The notes beneath the pieces were generated by a model. The model ran no database searches and was not told the origin of the DNA. It saw only the letters and a program-made list of their open reading frames with translations. This document shows, one piece after another, positions 36,155 to 44,991 of a stretch of 64,000 bases of DNA. This stretch comes from Bacteriovoracaceae bacterium (lineage in GTDB: Bacteria > Bdellovibrionota > Bacteriovoracia > Bacteriovoracales > Bacteriovoracaceae). A program made the position numbers and the translations under genes. The stretch is from NCBI GenBank assembly GCA_029865945.1, contig JARXAH010000084.1:1-64000 (forward strand), written 5' to 3'. Numbering within the stretch: the stretch's first letter is position 1; each line of letters starts with the position of its first letter.

Positions 36155-37388
36155 GTTGCGTTTCAGGAGTGAAACATTGATCCATCAGCACTTCGTTGCC
36201 GTTTTGATAACACTTGGTATGGGAAGTCTCAGGATCATGAATTAAGAGGTGAGTTGTTTCTCCTTGTGTAAAAGTTAACGTCTGAGCGTAGCATGAAACA
36301 TTTTCTTTAATCCCATGATAAGTGCATTCCCATTTTTCATTCAGATGGTCTGTGGACTTTAACTTCATTTTTGTTCCCTCACCCATCAATGTTTGACCGT
36401 AGATGACTTTGTTGTTTTGCATGGCCAAGGAAAGTTGATCTTGCCAAGCGGGTGGTTGGGAAAGAATGAACTTAAATAGCTGAGTAATTTTATTTTTGAG
36501 TGGTGAGGGATTTAAAAGGAGGACAAAATAATGAGGAGGGATATTGCTTAAATTTAGTTGGATCCCTTTTTGGGAGAGTATTTCACTTAAATTAAAGTAA
36601 CCATAATCATAGTTGGAGGCCGATTTTCTAGAATTCTGCTCCACTAATTTTGCTTCCAACCTATCGGTCAAAGATAGGCGCTCATAAAGAGAATCCAGTG
36701 ATACAGGTTGATTATCAGGGGAGGGGTGATATTGAGCTCTCAAGATTTGGTTTATCTCTTCACTAAACAAGTAGGCCAATTCTATTCCTTGAATGAAAAA
36801 TCCTTTACTCGCATTGAGATAGGCCAAAGAGCTTCGATCCCAAAGAGTATTCACCGGAGTAGATTGATAAAAACTATTGGGAAAAAGTAGTTGTAAAGGC
36901 ATTTGGTGATGAAATCCTGTGTATAAAATATAGGAATGAATGTTGTTTTCTTCGGAGCGATCAACCGGGCATTGATCTAAGTTGGTTTGAAAAGGAGACA
37001 TTTCTCCAACGAAAATTTTGGGATATAAATTCGATTTTATGGAAGAAAATAGATCTGAGTTTAAAAAGCCAGAAATTTTTTCTGAACAGAGCCTGACCTC
37101 AGAAGGGAAGTGTGAGGTAAATCGTTTCATAAAAGGAGCAATGCGTTCGTGATAGTAAGTAGGGTAATGATGGGATTCACCAATCGCCAAGAGAGGCATT
37201 TTTCCGCCGGAAGATTTGACAAACTTTTTAAAAATTTTTTCCATTTCCTTTTGATTGATAGAGGGGAGGTCTCGGGAAGATTCCAGAATTCCTTGGGAGA
37301 AGTCCGGGTAATCATCGCCGTGGGCCGCAGTCAAGGCCAAAGCCAATGCCAAAGTAAAAGTTCCTACTTTTAAACATGACAACATCAT
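36129..37388 (-). CDS. secreted protein with a GESHH motif, unknown function
   Basis: 419 residues with signal peptide (cleavage near AHG-D). Near residue 65 is LLAIGESHHYPTYYHE, resembling the GE-x-H loops of erythromycin-esterase/ChaN/TraB-type proteins, which use Glu and His at a metal or catalytic site. Six or more Cys are scattered, likely disulphides. No enzyme can be assigned. It converges on rsmI with a 26-base overlap. Confidence 0.65.
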   Translation of the reverse strand: MMLSCLKVGTFTLALALALTAAHGDDYPDFSQGILESSRDLPSINQKEMEKIFKKFVKSSGGKMPLLAIGESHHYPTYYHERIAPFMKRFTSHFPSEVRLCSEKISGFLNSDLFSSIKSNLYPKIFVGEMSPFQTNLDQCPVDRSEENNIHSYILYTGFHHQMPLQLLFPNSFYQSTPVNTLWDRSSLAYLNASKGFFIQGIELAYLFSEEINQILRAQYHPSPDNQPVSLDSLYERLSLTDRLEAKLVEQNSRKSASNYDYGYFNLSEILSQKGIQLNLSNIPPHYFVLLLNPSPLKNKITQLFKFILSQPPAWQDQLSLAMQNNKVIYGQTLMGEGTKMKLKSTDHLNEKWECTYHGIKENVSCYAQTLTFTQGETTHLLIHDPETSHTKCYQNGNEVLMDQCFTPETQPMIDPPLT

Positions 37389-37546
37389 CTACATCCTTGA
37401 AAAAAATGATCAAATTTTTGCAGGCCTACTTTCCTACAAAATTACTCAGAAAATCGTGACATAGATAAAGTAAAGGGAATATAGCAAGAGAATGAATGTG
37501 GAGAGAGAGTTAGAAGATATGAGAATGAGGCCGCGATAGTGGACGC

Positions 37547-38371
37547 CTATTGGCCTTTGTTAGTGCTTTCAAAAATTTTATCGGCCGACTTGGCGACAAA
37601 TCCTTGAAAAAGTTTGCCACTTTTCAGTGGATGACGATAAGCAAATTCATAATAGCAAGCAGGTATGGTGAAGGTTCCATCACTAAAAGGAACTTGGGCA
37701 TTGTAAGCAAGGGTGCTGGATTGTTCTAAAAAGTCGGCCGCTGTTCCTTTGATTTCACCACCGGAAGTATTGAGTTGATGGCCATTTTTTTTAAGTAGAT
37801 TATTAACTTCAGTAATCGTTGAAAATTTTTTAAGCTCATTAATGAGGACGGTAAAATGGTTGACTCTAAGGCCATAAGCGCTCATCCAGGCCGCGTACTC
37901 GCTATGTTCTTTAAGAGTTAAGTAATCTTGGTGGGATGTATTCCAAGGCCTACCTGCGGTACATAAATCAGAGCGTTTCAAAAATGATGGTGAAATTTGA
38001 GTCCGTAATTTTTGTAAAATATCTTGAACTAATTTAGGAAATTTTTCTGTCAGTAATTCGCTAATAAATATTTTGGGTAAGAGAGGATTTTGGTGTTCAA
38101 AATGCTTAGCATATAATTTTTTTTCTTCGAAGTGATAATCATCTTTATATTCGTACCCAAATTTGAGAAATGTTTGAGAGAGCACATCAATATTCATTTC
38201 AGGATAATTAAAAGTTCTAAAGGCCACGTGGTCATTAACCACCTTCTCATTGGCAGCAGAAAATAATTGAAAGACATTTTTTACAGAGGGATTAAGCTCT
38301 GTGTAGTCAGTCCAAAGCAATTCCAAAAGTTGTTCAAGGGAAGTGACTTTAACTTCGGACTTAAGAATCAT
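37547..38371 (-). CDS. DUF1338 (HglS/YdcJ-like) non-haem iron enzyme
   Basis: 274 residues with the family motif VVNDHVAFRTFNYPEM (about 48-63), where His is the first metal ligand, and FISELL and ACYYEFAYRHP near the C-terminus (Glu ligand, Arg for substrate). Characterised members convert 2-oxoadipate to D-2-hydroxyglutarate in lysine breakdown. The residues visible suggest an active vicinal-oxygen-chelate-fold enzyme. It is monocistronic, with 158 bases of gene-free DNA on its 3' side. Confidence 0.82.
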   Translation of the reverse strand: MILKSEVKVTSLEQLLELLWTDYTELNPSVKNVFQLFSAANEKVVNDHVAFRTFNYPEMNIDVLSQTFLKFGYEYKDDYHFEEKKLYAKHFEHQNPLLPKIFISELLTEKFPKLVQDILQKLRTQISPSFLKRSDLCTAGRPWNTSHQDYLTLKEHSEYAAWMSAYGLRVNHFTVLINELKKFSTITEVNNLLKKNGHQLNTSGGEIKGTAADFLEQSSTLAYNAQVPFSDGTFTIPACYYEFAYRHPLKSGKLFQGFVAKSADKIFESTNKGQ

Positions 38372-38471
38372 AAAGACCCCTTATCAATTTTAAAAAAGTG
38401 GAAATATTTTCACTCTTAATCATTTTTTTATACGTCTAAAGTTAACACACAAAAATGGCGAAAAAAAGAAA

Positions 38472-38834
38472 ATGAAAATTATTTTTACCCACCAGCTCAT
38501 TTTGTATATCTTAATTTTTTCTCTCGGCGTAAGCAGTGATGAAGTTAATGGTGGAGTAAATTTTTACCACATGAAAGAATTTAAGCGAGATGCCATTCTA
38601 GCATTGGAAGAGACCTTACTTGATATGCCAACTTCACCGGAGCATTATCGTCTACAAATATTACTTCATAAGATCAAACGCACTTACGGAGAGTATACCA
38701 ATGCGGAGTATGCCGAGGAGTTACTCACCCTAAAAATGCTCATTGAAGAAAATTTATCGCACATTCCTGGGGGCGATCTACGTGACCGGGTGGAGCGTCT
38801 AAAGCTCTTTATTGAAAAAAAATTATCGCTTTAA
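38472..38834 (+). CDS. small exported protein, unknown
   Basis: 120 residues; N-terminal hydrophobic signal (about 8-21), then a charged, helical domain (EEYAEELLTLKMLIEENL-like region) ending with a Lys-rich helix. No family is recognised. The 3' end overlaps the converging gene by 12 bases. AAAAAGAAA precedes the ATG, a weak ribosome site. Confidence 0.55.
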   Translation: MKIIFTHQLILYILIFSLGVSSDEVNGGVNFYHMKEFKRDAILALEETLLDMPTSPEHYRLQILLHKIKRTYGEYTNAEYAEELLTLKMLIEENLSHIPGGDLRDRVERLKLFIEKKLSL

Positions 38835-40025
38835 ATCATGATTCAAGAATGAAACGAGTATTTCTGCGACCGATTTTACCGCTTCCGCGTCTGTGTTTGT
38901 TTCGTCAGACCAAATTTCCGTGTTGATTTTTTTAGGATCGTTGAAGGTGAGCTCCATTAAAAATTTTGACCAGTCAAAAAATTTTAGTCCAAACACTTTA
39001 GTCTGAGATTCAATGATTTGGTTGAAGAGCCCATTTCCTCTCCAATCCTTGCAATCGAGGATGCTCGCTATCTCAATATACTTAATCGCCTCTTCCCAAT
39101 TCGCACCATTCTTCCAAAGAATTTTGCCACGCTGAAAATAGGTAAGGGGATTGAAAGGGTCAGTTTTTAAAATGATATCGTTGGTTTTTAGGGATTCTTC
39201 CCATGATTTTTTTTGATTCAATTCTTTTTGCTCTTTCCATAAAAGTGAGACGTCAGTTTGAATCCCATAGCGGCATTTTTTTTTGGGAGCGATGAGAGGA
39301 TTGAGGGGAGAGTTCAGAACCACGGCCGGAATTTTTTGGGAGCGAAACATTTGAAAAAGAGTTTGCAGCTCCAATTTTAATAAAAAAGAATTCATAATTT
39401 TTCTTTGATGAAAAAAAAGATCATCATGATTTTGGGTAGACAGGGATAAAATTTCTTTTTGTAAATGCCACCGATAGGGTGGTGTAGGGAGATATTTTTC
39501 TGCCCAAGGGGCATCCATCTTCCAAAGTAAAAAATTTTTTACATCAAAAGCTTTCATCCATGTTTCTTTTTGGATTTCCCACTCATCCGATGAAAATTTT
39601 TGTTCAAACCACTCCTCTCCTCCCAGTAACAAAATGACATAGGCAGGTGCTGTCTCTCGCTTGAGTAAATCCACCATCCACTGAATGGCGCGAGAGTAAC
39701 TAAATCCCTTCATGGCCACCACTTCCATCTGGTAATTTGAAAGCTGGGAGTTTTGTTCAAATTGAATTTTTAATTCTTGGGCAAGTTGGCTTGAGATTCC
39801 GTCAGCGAACACGATTACTTTTGAAGACTTTGGAACTTGAGGAGTGGCCCGATGGGGGAGGGGCAAGTCTAGAGAGTAAGGGAGAAAGTTGGCCCAATAA
39901 TTCCAAGGCCAATCTGATTTTCTCTCGATGATTTGCCACAAAAAGAGGCCTGATCCACTTAAAATGAGCAGAATTGAAAAAAATATCCCGTAAAATTTTA
40001 TGGACTTTATCGTTGAGGGTTTCAA
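38823..40025 (-). CDS. membrane-anchored SGNH-like protein with degenerate catalytic block
   Basis: 400 residues. TM anchor at 9-30, then a periplasmic domain. VIVFADGISSQLA sits where SGNH hydrolases have GDS, YVILLLGGEEWF resembles block III, and near the end EIWSDETNTDAEAVKSVAEIL-type sequence (shown in parts: EIWSDETNTD, AVKSVAEIL) resembles the D..H block with His replaced. A TPR-like stretch lies at about 285-330. The fold is likely SGNH; catalysis is doubtful. Divergent from the U32 gene by 64 bases. Confidence 0.55.
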   Translation of the reverse strand: MKPSTIKSIKFYGIFFSILLILSGSGLFLWQIIERKSDWPWNYWANFLPYSLDLPLPHRATPQVPKSSKVIVFADGISSQLAQELKIQFEQNSQLSNYQMEVVAMKGFSYSRAIQWMVDLLKRETAPAYVILLLGGEEWFEQKFSSDEWEIQKETWMKAFDVKNFLLWKMDAPWAEKYLPTPPYRWHLQKEILSLSTQNHDDLFFHQRKIMNSFLLKLELQTLFQMFRSQKIPAVVLNSPLNPLIAPKKKCRYGIQTDVSLLWKEQKELNQKKSWEESLKTNDIILKTDPFNPLTYFQRGKILWKNGANWEEAIKYIEIASILDCKDWRGNGLFNQIIESQTKVFGLKFFDWSKFLMELTFNDPKKINTEIWSDETNTDAEAVKSVAEILVSFLNHDLKR

Positions 40026-40089
40026 AAAAGCTCCTTCTAAGGTAAGACCAATAAGGAAACTCCATTCTTATTCTATCGCGATATGGTAA

Positions 40090-41322
40090 ATGATGAATCA
40101 TTCTATTAAAAAAATTTCCTCTTCCACTCAACTAATCCCCGAGCTCCTTGCTCCAGCTGGAAGTCTCGAAAAACTGCGAGTAGCGGTGCTTTACGGGGCC
40201 AATGCAGTCTATCTGGGCGCTCAACAATTTGGTCTGCGGGCGGCGGCCGAAAATTTCAATGACTTTGAATTAAAGCAGGGAGTGGAATTTGCCCACGCCC
40301 ATCATGTAAAAGTTTATCTCGTTTTAAATTCCTTTCCTTTTGATGAGGACCTAGATGCCCTACCCGATTTTTTAAGTCGTATTAAAGATTTAAATATTGA
40401 TGCTGTGATTGTCTCAGACTTAGGAATGGCAAGAGTAGTAAGCCGTTACTCTCAATTACAAATTCATACCTCCACACAGGCCAGTTGCTTAAATTCAGGG
40501 GCCGCGGAAGTTTGGAAGGATGTGGGGGCCACAAGAATTGTACTGGGGCGAGAAGCTTCCTTAAAAGAGGCCGAGAAGATTAAGGCTCGAACTGGTCTGG
40601 AAATGGAAATGTTTGTCCATGGATCTCTGTGTATGGCCTACTCTGGTCATTGTGTTATTTCTAACTACACACAAGGAAGAGATTCTAATCGTGGCGGTTG
40701 TGCTCATAGTTGCCGCTTCCATTATGAAATGAATTTTGGAGGCAAAGTCGTTAAAGAATCAACTTTTATGTCGTCTAAAGATTTGAATGGTATCAATTTG
40801 CTGCCTCAGTTTAGAGATGCAGGAATCGATTCTCTTAAAGTTGAGGGGCGGATGAAGGGCCCACTTTATGCGGCCATCACAACCAAAATGTATGCCAAGG
40901 CGCTGCGAGTGTTGTCCTCAAGTCGGGATGCTCAAGATTATTTAGCGTCTGTGAGAGATTGTTATCAAGAGTTATCGAGAATTCCTCACCGCGACTATAC
41001 AGAGGCCGCCTTAATATCAAGGCCAACAGAAGATTCTATTTATCAAAAACGAGAGCAAGATACGCCAGAGTTTCCTTTAATGGCCTGGGTAAGGGAAGTG
41101 GTTGAGGGAAAATTTATTGTCTTAGAAGTGAGGAAAACTTTTTTAAAGGAAGATGATCTCGAGGCCGTTCCCTTTGATGGCAGCAATATCCCTTTAAAGC
41201 TAGATTTTCTCACAGATATGGCCGGTAAATCATTAGCGAAAACTAATCCTTCGACATTAGTAAAAATTCCTTTTCATGCGGATGTTTTTAAGTGGAATGT
41301 CATTCGTAGGAAACCATGGTGA
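40090..41322 (+). CDS. U32-family protein, TrhP-like tRNA hydroxylation factor
   Basis: 410 residues. PELLAPAGSLEKLRVAVLYGANAVYLG is the U32 start (given here as PELLAPAGSLEKL and YGANAVYLG). The signature EMFVHGSLCMAYSGHC and GGCAHSCR supplies the four Cys of the iron-sulfur cluster, followed by SLKVEGRMK. Despite the name, characterised members such as TrhP (YegQ) hydroxylate U34 of tRNA. A second, Cys-poor homologue follows immediately. Confidence 0.88.
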   Translation: MMNHSIKKISSSTQLIPELLAPAGSLEKLRVAVLYGANAVYLGAQQFGLRAAAENFNDFELKQGVEFAHAHHVKVYLVLNSFPFDEDLDALPDFLSRIKDLNIDAVIVSDLGMARVVSRYSQLQIHTSTQASCLNSGAAEVWKDVGATRIVLGREASLKEAEKIKARTGLEMEMFVHGSLCMAYSGHCVISNYTQGRDSNRGGCAHSCRFHYEMNFGGKVVKESTFMSSKDLNGINLLPQFRDAGIDSLKVEGRMKGPLYAAITTKMYAKALRVLSSSRDAQDYLASVRDCYQELSRIPHRDYTEAALISRPTEDSIYQKREQDTPEFPLMAWVREVVEGKFIVLEVRKTFLKEDDLEAVPFDGSNIPLKLDFLTDMAGKSLAKTNPSTLVKIPFHADVFKWNVIRRKPW

Positions 41323-41329
41323 GGACAAT

Positions 41330-42586
41330 ATGAATTGGGTGATCACCTACCTTGATTTTTTAGCAAGGCCGAAAAAAATTTCTATTCAAAAATATGATCT
41401 TCTTCTGCGAATTTCCTCATTTTCTTCGCGTCCAGAATTGGCCCTTAAAGAGGCCAATGAATTATTCAAGCATTTTCCTAAAATGGAAGGCAAGGATCAG
41501 GTTTCAAAAGTGATCATTGATGTGGACCTTCTCTATAGCGAAAATGAGTGGTCCGTAAAAATGGGGGAACTGAGTGAACTTGTGAATGCATGGGTGAGTG
41601 GGGACGACGTTTCACTATCGATACGAACTAAAGATTTTGGAGCGACAGAATTTATAAATAAAAAATTATCGCACATTCCTTGCCAGGTTAACCTAGAAAT
41701 TGGTCACCATAACTGGGAATCCATTGAGTCTTGGATCGACCGGCTAGGAAACCGAATTGAACGAATCATTTTTTCCTATGAACTACCCGCTAGTTTAATT
41801 CATACATACTGCGAAAAAATAGATGACTTAAGTCGAAAGCGAAATAGCAAATTCATTGAACGAGAGCTCTTAGTTGCAGGCCCAATATTACTTTTTACAT
41901 CCCCGCGCAAATTACTTTCCGTTCAACTTGAAGATGAGGAACTTAAGGAGAAGCAAATCGAACTCATGGGCAATGATCAATATTCTCTGTATGCGATTGT
42001 AGATAGTCAGGAGTCACCTCATCACGGATTTACGTCCATGGAGAATGCCTCGGGTACGCTGCTATTTCATCCCAAGTTTTTAAATCTCTTTGATCAAAAT
42101 TTGAGTGAACTCGGACTTACCCATGGAAGAGTGGAATTCTGCTTAACGGGTGAGTCCAATTTGAGCATTGAACAAAAAAACTCGCGAGAATTATTTTTTA
42201 AAAAGGGAACTTTAAAGGAGTCAGAGTATTCCTTTCCTTCTCTGCGAGGTTTTTTTCATACTAATAAATCAAAGGTAATTTTTAAAAAATTAAAGAATCA
42301 AAATTTGGTGGCAAGAAGCAAAGAGTATGCCGGCCATATTTTAGATACGGTCAAAGGAGAGTTCCTCATTATGCAAGTGGAGCATGAGTTAGGGCTTCAG
42401 AGAGGAGAGGAGTTACTGTTGAGAAATCCTGAAGGTGAAGAGACCATCATCAAATTGATGGAATTAAAAAATACATCCTTTGAGGATCAAAAATCTATTG
42501 GCCAGGGCGAATTGGCCTTAATACCTTATGTTAAGAAAATGGTCTCACAGACACTAGTAGAAAAATGGGAAAAGGAAAAAGAATAA
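41330..42586 (+). CDS. second U32-like protein lacking the cluster cysteines
   Basis: 418 residues from ATG 41330; GGTGAGGAC lies just upstream, so I did not use the earlier in-frame start at 41276. The C-terminal barrel (GHILDTVKGEFLIMQVE, GEELLLRNPEGEE) is the one found in long U32 proteins. A degenerate barrel precedes it (VNLEIGHHNWESI, RELLVAGPILLFTSP), without the C-x-C...C set of its neighbour. It may be a non-catalytic partner formed by duplication or by splitting a long U32 protein. Stop overlaps the cdd start (TAATG). Confidence 0.65.
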   Translation: MNWVITYLDFLARPKKISIQKYDLLLRISSFSSRPELALKEANELFKHFPKMEGKDQVSKVIIDVDLLYSENEWSVKMGELSELVNAWVSGDDVSLSIRTKDFGATEFINKKLSHIPCQVNLEIGHHNWESIESWIDRLGNRIERIIFSYELPASLIHTYCEKIDDLSRKRNSKFIERELLVAGPILLFTSPRKLLSVQLEDEELKEKQIELMGNDQYSLYAIVDSQESPHHGFTSMENASGTLLFHPKFLNLFDQNLSELGLTHGRVEFCLTGESNLSIEQKNSRELFFKKGTLKESEYSFPSLRGFFHTNKSKVIFKKLKNQNLVARSKEYAGHILDTVKGEFLIMQVEHELGLQRGEELLLRNPEGEETIIKLMELKNTSFEDQKSIGQGELALIPYVKKMVSQTLVEKWEKEKE

Positions 42587-43059
42587 TGATTTTATCTTCA
42601 CAAACTTTTTATAACAATGACGTCATGAAGGCCTATGATTTAGCAGTCGTGGGTTTTCATCGGGCCTACGCCCCTTATTCTAAGTTTCGAGTGGGTGCTG
42701 CTGTTAAAATTAAAAATTCAACAGAAATCATCTTTGGATGTAACGTGGAAAATATAAGTTTAGGGGCAACCATTTGCGCCGAACGAAATGCAATAAACCA
42801 AGCGTTAGTTCGCATCAATGTTGATACTAAGGCCGTGCCATCTGGTAGTTTATATGATTCAAAAATGAAACCGATAGAAATTGAATTTGTTGTAGTTGTG
42901 GCCGACACCGAAACGCCGACGATGCCTTGTGGCATGTGCTTACAATGTCTAAATGAATTCTCCACTGGGAAGACAAATATTATTGTCGCCAATCTCGAAA
43001 AAATTTTTGGAACGGTTACATTGGAGCAGTTGTTACCTGCTCCTTATATTAATATTTAA
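42586..43059 (+). CDS. cdd: cytidine deaminase
   Basis: 157 residues from ATG 42586 (AAAGGAAAA upstream). Zinc and catalytic motifs are CAERNAI (C-A-E) and PCGMC, the three-cysteine type of the small homotetrameric enzyme. AYAPYSKFRVGAAV and GCNVENISLG bind the nucleoside. It deaminates cytidine and deoxycytidine for salvage. An insertion of about 20 residues occurs between the motifs (TKAVPSGSLYDSKMKP). It converges on a dksA-like gene with a 4-base overlap. Confidence 0.93.
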   Translation: MILSSQTFYNNDVMKAYDLAVVGFHRAYAPYSKFRVGAAVKIKNSTEIIFGCNVENISLGATICAERNAINQALVRINVDTKAVPSGSLYDSKMKPIEIEFVVVVADTETPTMPCGMCLQCLNEFSTGKTNIIVANLEKIFGTVTLEQLLPAPYINI

Positions 43060-43532
43060 GGTAAACTTGTCACAAGATCGATTTTTTTGCCTATGGATTT
43101 TGATCCGCGCATGTGAATATTTTGATGCTCGGCCCTTTCTGATTCTTCTTTACAATTAATGCACATCTCACTTGTAGGACGAGCGGTTAATCTAGCAAAA
43201 GATATATTTTCTCCACACTCTTCACAAATTCCATATTCATTGTGATCTATTTTCATTAGCGCTTTTTTTATTTTCTTTAAATAAAAATTTTCTCTATTTG
43301 AGAAACGCAAAGTTGTCGATAAGAGTATGTCTTCATTGGCAGAATCAACTTCATCTTTTGTTTCAGTGTAGTTTGCTTGACCTCCCATGATTTTTTTTTC
43401 TTCAAAGTTTCCAAGAATTCTTTCTTGATCGCTTATTAACTTTTGCTTGAGCATTTGGATTTCTCTAGCAGTAATAGGCTGAGCTTTGATTTTAGAATTA
43501 GATTTTGCTGCGTTGTTTGATGCTGAGGCCAT
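43056..43532 (-). CDS. DksA/TraR-type RNA polymerase-binding protein, zinc finger intact
   Basis: 158 residues. A helical hairpin has the acidic tip region ETKDEVDSANED. The C-terminal zinc finger is C-x2-C...C-x2-C in YGICEECGEN and EMCINCKEE. It resembles DksA, which acts in the polymerase secondary channel with ppGpp, but has a longer N-terminus (about 35 residues). A second, zinc-less homologue follows upstream at 43738. Confidence 0.85.
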   Translation of the reverse strand: MASASNNAAKSNSKIKAQPITAREIQMLKQKLISDQERILGNFEEKKIMGGQANYTETKDEVDSANEDILLSTTLRFSNRENFYLKKIKKALMKIDHNEYGICEECGENISFARLTARPTSEMCINCKEESERAEHQNIHMRGSKSIGKKIDLVTSLP

Positions 43533-43737
43533 TCCATGATCTCCTTATTAAATCTTTCCTTCTAAAAAATTTAAATGAGTTTCAGAATGATTGCCAAGTT
43601 ATTCCTTCTAACTTGTTCCATCATCGACACATAAAAACCTGACACTTTTAGTTTTATAAATAGATTAAATTAGTATGACTTTTGGTTTTCTTGAAAAAAA
43701 AATTGAGAAAGATTCAAAAATGAAAGGCCAATATCGA

Positions 43738-44130
43738 CTAGAAACTCTGTCTCAAATAACGACTTTTTTCTCTCTCTGCAAGCTCTGCGTAATACAACGA
43801 TAAGCGTGCCCAAGGTTGGCGTTCTAAGCGTACTTTTTCTATAGGCTCTCCACTTTCTTCACAAATGCCGTAGGATCCTTCTTCAATTTTTTGGAGGGCC
43901 ACTTCGATTTCTCTTAACGTTCTCAGTTCTTTTTCTTTTAAACTGAAGAGAATTTTTTGGTCAAGATCCATTTGTGCCACATCTCCTTCCTCCGCAAGGC
44001 TTTCTGGAACTGCAGACAAATTAGATTCCTTGAAGTCTTTAAAGGAGTTCATGATTTTTTGCTTAGCTTCAAGCAATTTTAATTTTTGATTTCTCACAAA
44101 GTCTTCAGTTAGATAATTAGTAGGTGACAT
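43738..44130 (-). CDS. DksA-like protein with lost zinc finger
   Basis: 130 residues with the same helical hairpin and acidic tip (LAEEGDVAQMDLDQKI). In the zinc-finger position it reads YGICEESGEP ... RLSLYYAE, so three of four Cys are replaced (Ser, Leu, Tyr). Similar Cys-poor DksA paralogues (DksA2 type) exist and work without zinc. The 205 bases between the two genes (43533-43737) contain nothing I recognise. Confidence 0.8.
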   Translation of the reverse strand: MSPTNYLTEDFVRNQKLKLLEAKQKIMNSFKDFKESNLSAVPESLAEEGDVAQMDLDQKILFSLKEKELRTLREIEVALQKIEEGSYGICEESGEPIEKVRLERQPWARLSLYYAELAEREKSRYLRQSF

Positions 44131-44227
44131 AAATCCTCTTTGGTTTCCTCGTTTTCCCTATAAGATTTAGTTTAATCGAATTTTGCATTTCAACGAAATC
44201 ATTGTTAATTGCGGAAAATAATGCCGC

Positions 44228-44333
44228 TATACCCATCGCACTTTGGTTTTCAGGGTAGTGGATGAGGAGGAAGGCGTATGGATATACGTCGACGACGAAT
44301 ACGCACCCTGAAAACCAAAGTGCGATGGGTATA
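44228..44333 (+). repeat. hairpin element, copy C
   Basis: Perfect 29-bp arms (44228-44256 and 44305-44333, starting TATACCCATCGCAC and reading through GGTTTTCAGGGT) enclose 48 bases. The interior has GAGGAGG, a CGTAT-GGAT-ATACG palindrome and ACGTCG, the same layout as copies A and B but different sequence. The outer ends TACC/GGTA match the other copies. A short open frame across it (44117-44365) is explained by the repeat. Confidence 0.8.
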
Positions 44334-44345
44334 AACAATGAAAGT

Positions 44346-44975
44346 CTATGATTCTTGTTGGCCACTTTTTGGGGCAGTAGATAAAACAGAAAGTAAAAGC
44401 AATTGTTTTAGCGCCTCAAGGTCGCTTTTGCGAGATGATCGATCGATCAATAGGATTTGTTTTTCAGAAGACAAATTTAATACGAGTTCAAAATATCCTT
44501 TATTTTGAAAACTTTGGTTTTCTAGGGACTGATGCATCCGAGCATAGTTGGGAGAGGAGAGAAAGTGTCTGACGTTCAGTTGATTAGCAAGGCTAATCTC
44601 AGAATATGTTTTTTTTACGAAAGGAATTCCAAAAAAATAATGACCAATTATGAGAAAACGAGAGTTCGCAATCAAACGTTTTTCATAAAAGAAAAATGAA
44701 AAAATCACAATAGGGGAAATGACAAGAATCAAAAGACAGGATATTGCCAAAGATTTGGTGATGGGGTCATTTAATTCTAACATTTGTAAAATAGGATTTT
44801 TCACGGCCAGGCCCATGAGAAATAGAGTGACCAGAATTCCGAGGGCATAAAACCAGAAAATATAAGGAAGGCCATAACTTTTGATCTGAATACTATCAGT
44901 TGAAGAGTCTGATTTTTTCCACTGAACATAGTCAGTTTCATCAATGGATGTTGGAAATTGAAAAAGTAAACCCAT
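44346..44975 (-). CDS. two-TM membrane protein, unknown
   Basis: 209 residues: TM helices at about 38-60 and 75-97, then a soluble part that may be a bacterial PH-like beta domain (RFLIIGHYFFGIPFVKKTYSEI, shown as RFLIIGHYFFG and KKTYSEISL). It is the last gene of a four-gene minus-strand group (47648 to 44346) with gaps of 6-23 bases. No specific role is visible. Confidence 0.6.
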   Translation of the reverse strand: MGLLFQFPTSIDETDYVQWKKSDSSTDSIQIKSYGLPYIFWFYALGILVTLFLMGLAVKNPILQMLELNDPITKSLAISCLLILVISPIVIFSFFFYEKRLIANSRFLIIGHYFFGIPFVKKTYSEISLANQLNVRHFLSSPNYARMHQSLENQSFQNKGYFELVLNLSSEKQILLIDRSSRKSDLEALKQLLLLSVLSTAPKSGQQES

Positions 44976-44991
44976 AAAAAAAAGTATCTAC

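Noticed and set aside
43675-43803. Short plus-strand frame of about 42 codons between the two DksA-like genes
   Set aside because: Its second half is antisense to the 3' end of the zinc-less DksA gene and it has no clear ribosome site.
44117-44365. Open frame of 82 codons on the minus strand
   Set aside because: It runs straight through the palindromic hairpin element C, has no Shine-Dalgarno sequence and overlaps neighbouring genes; the repeat explains it.
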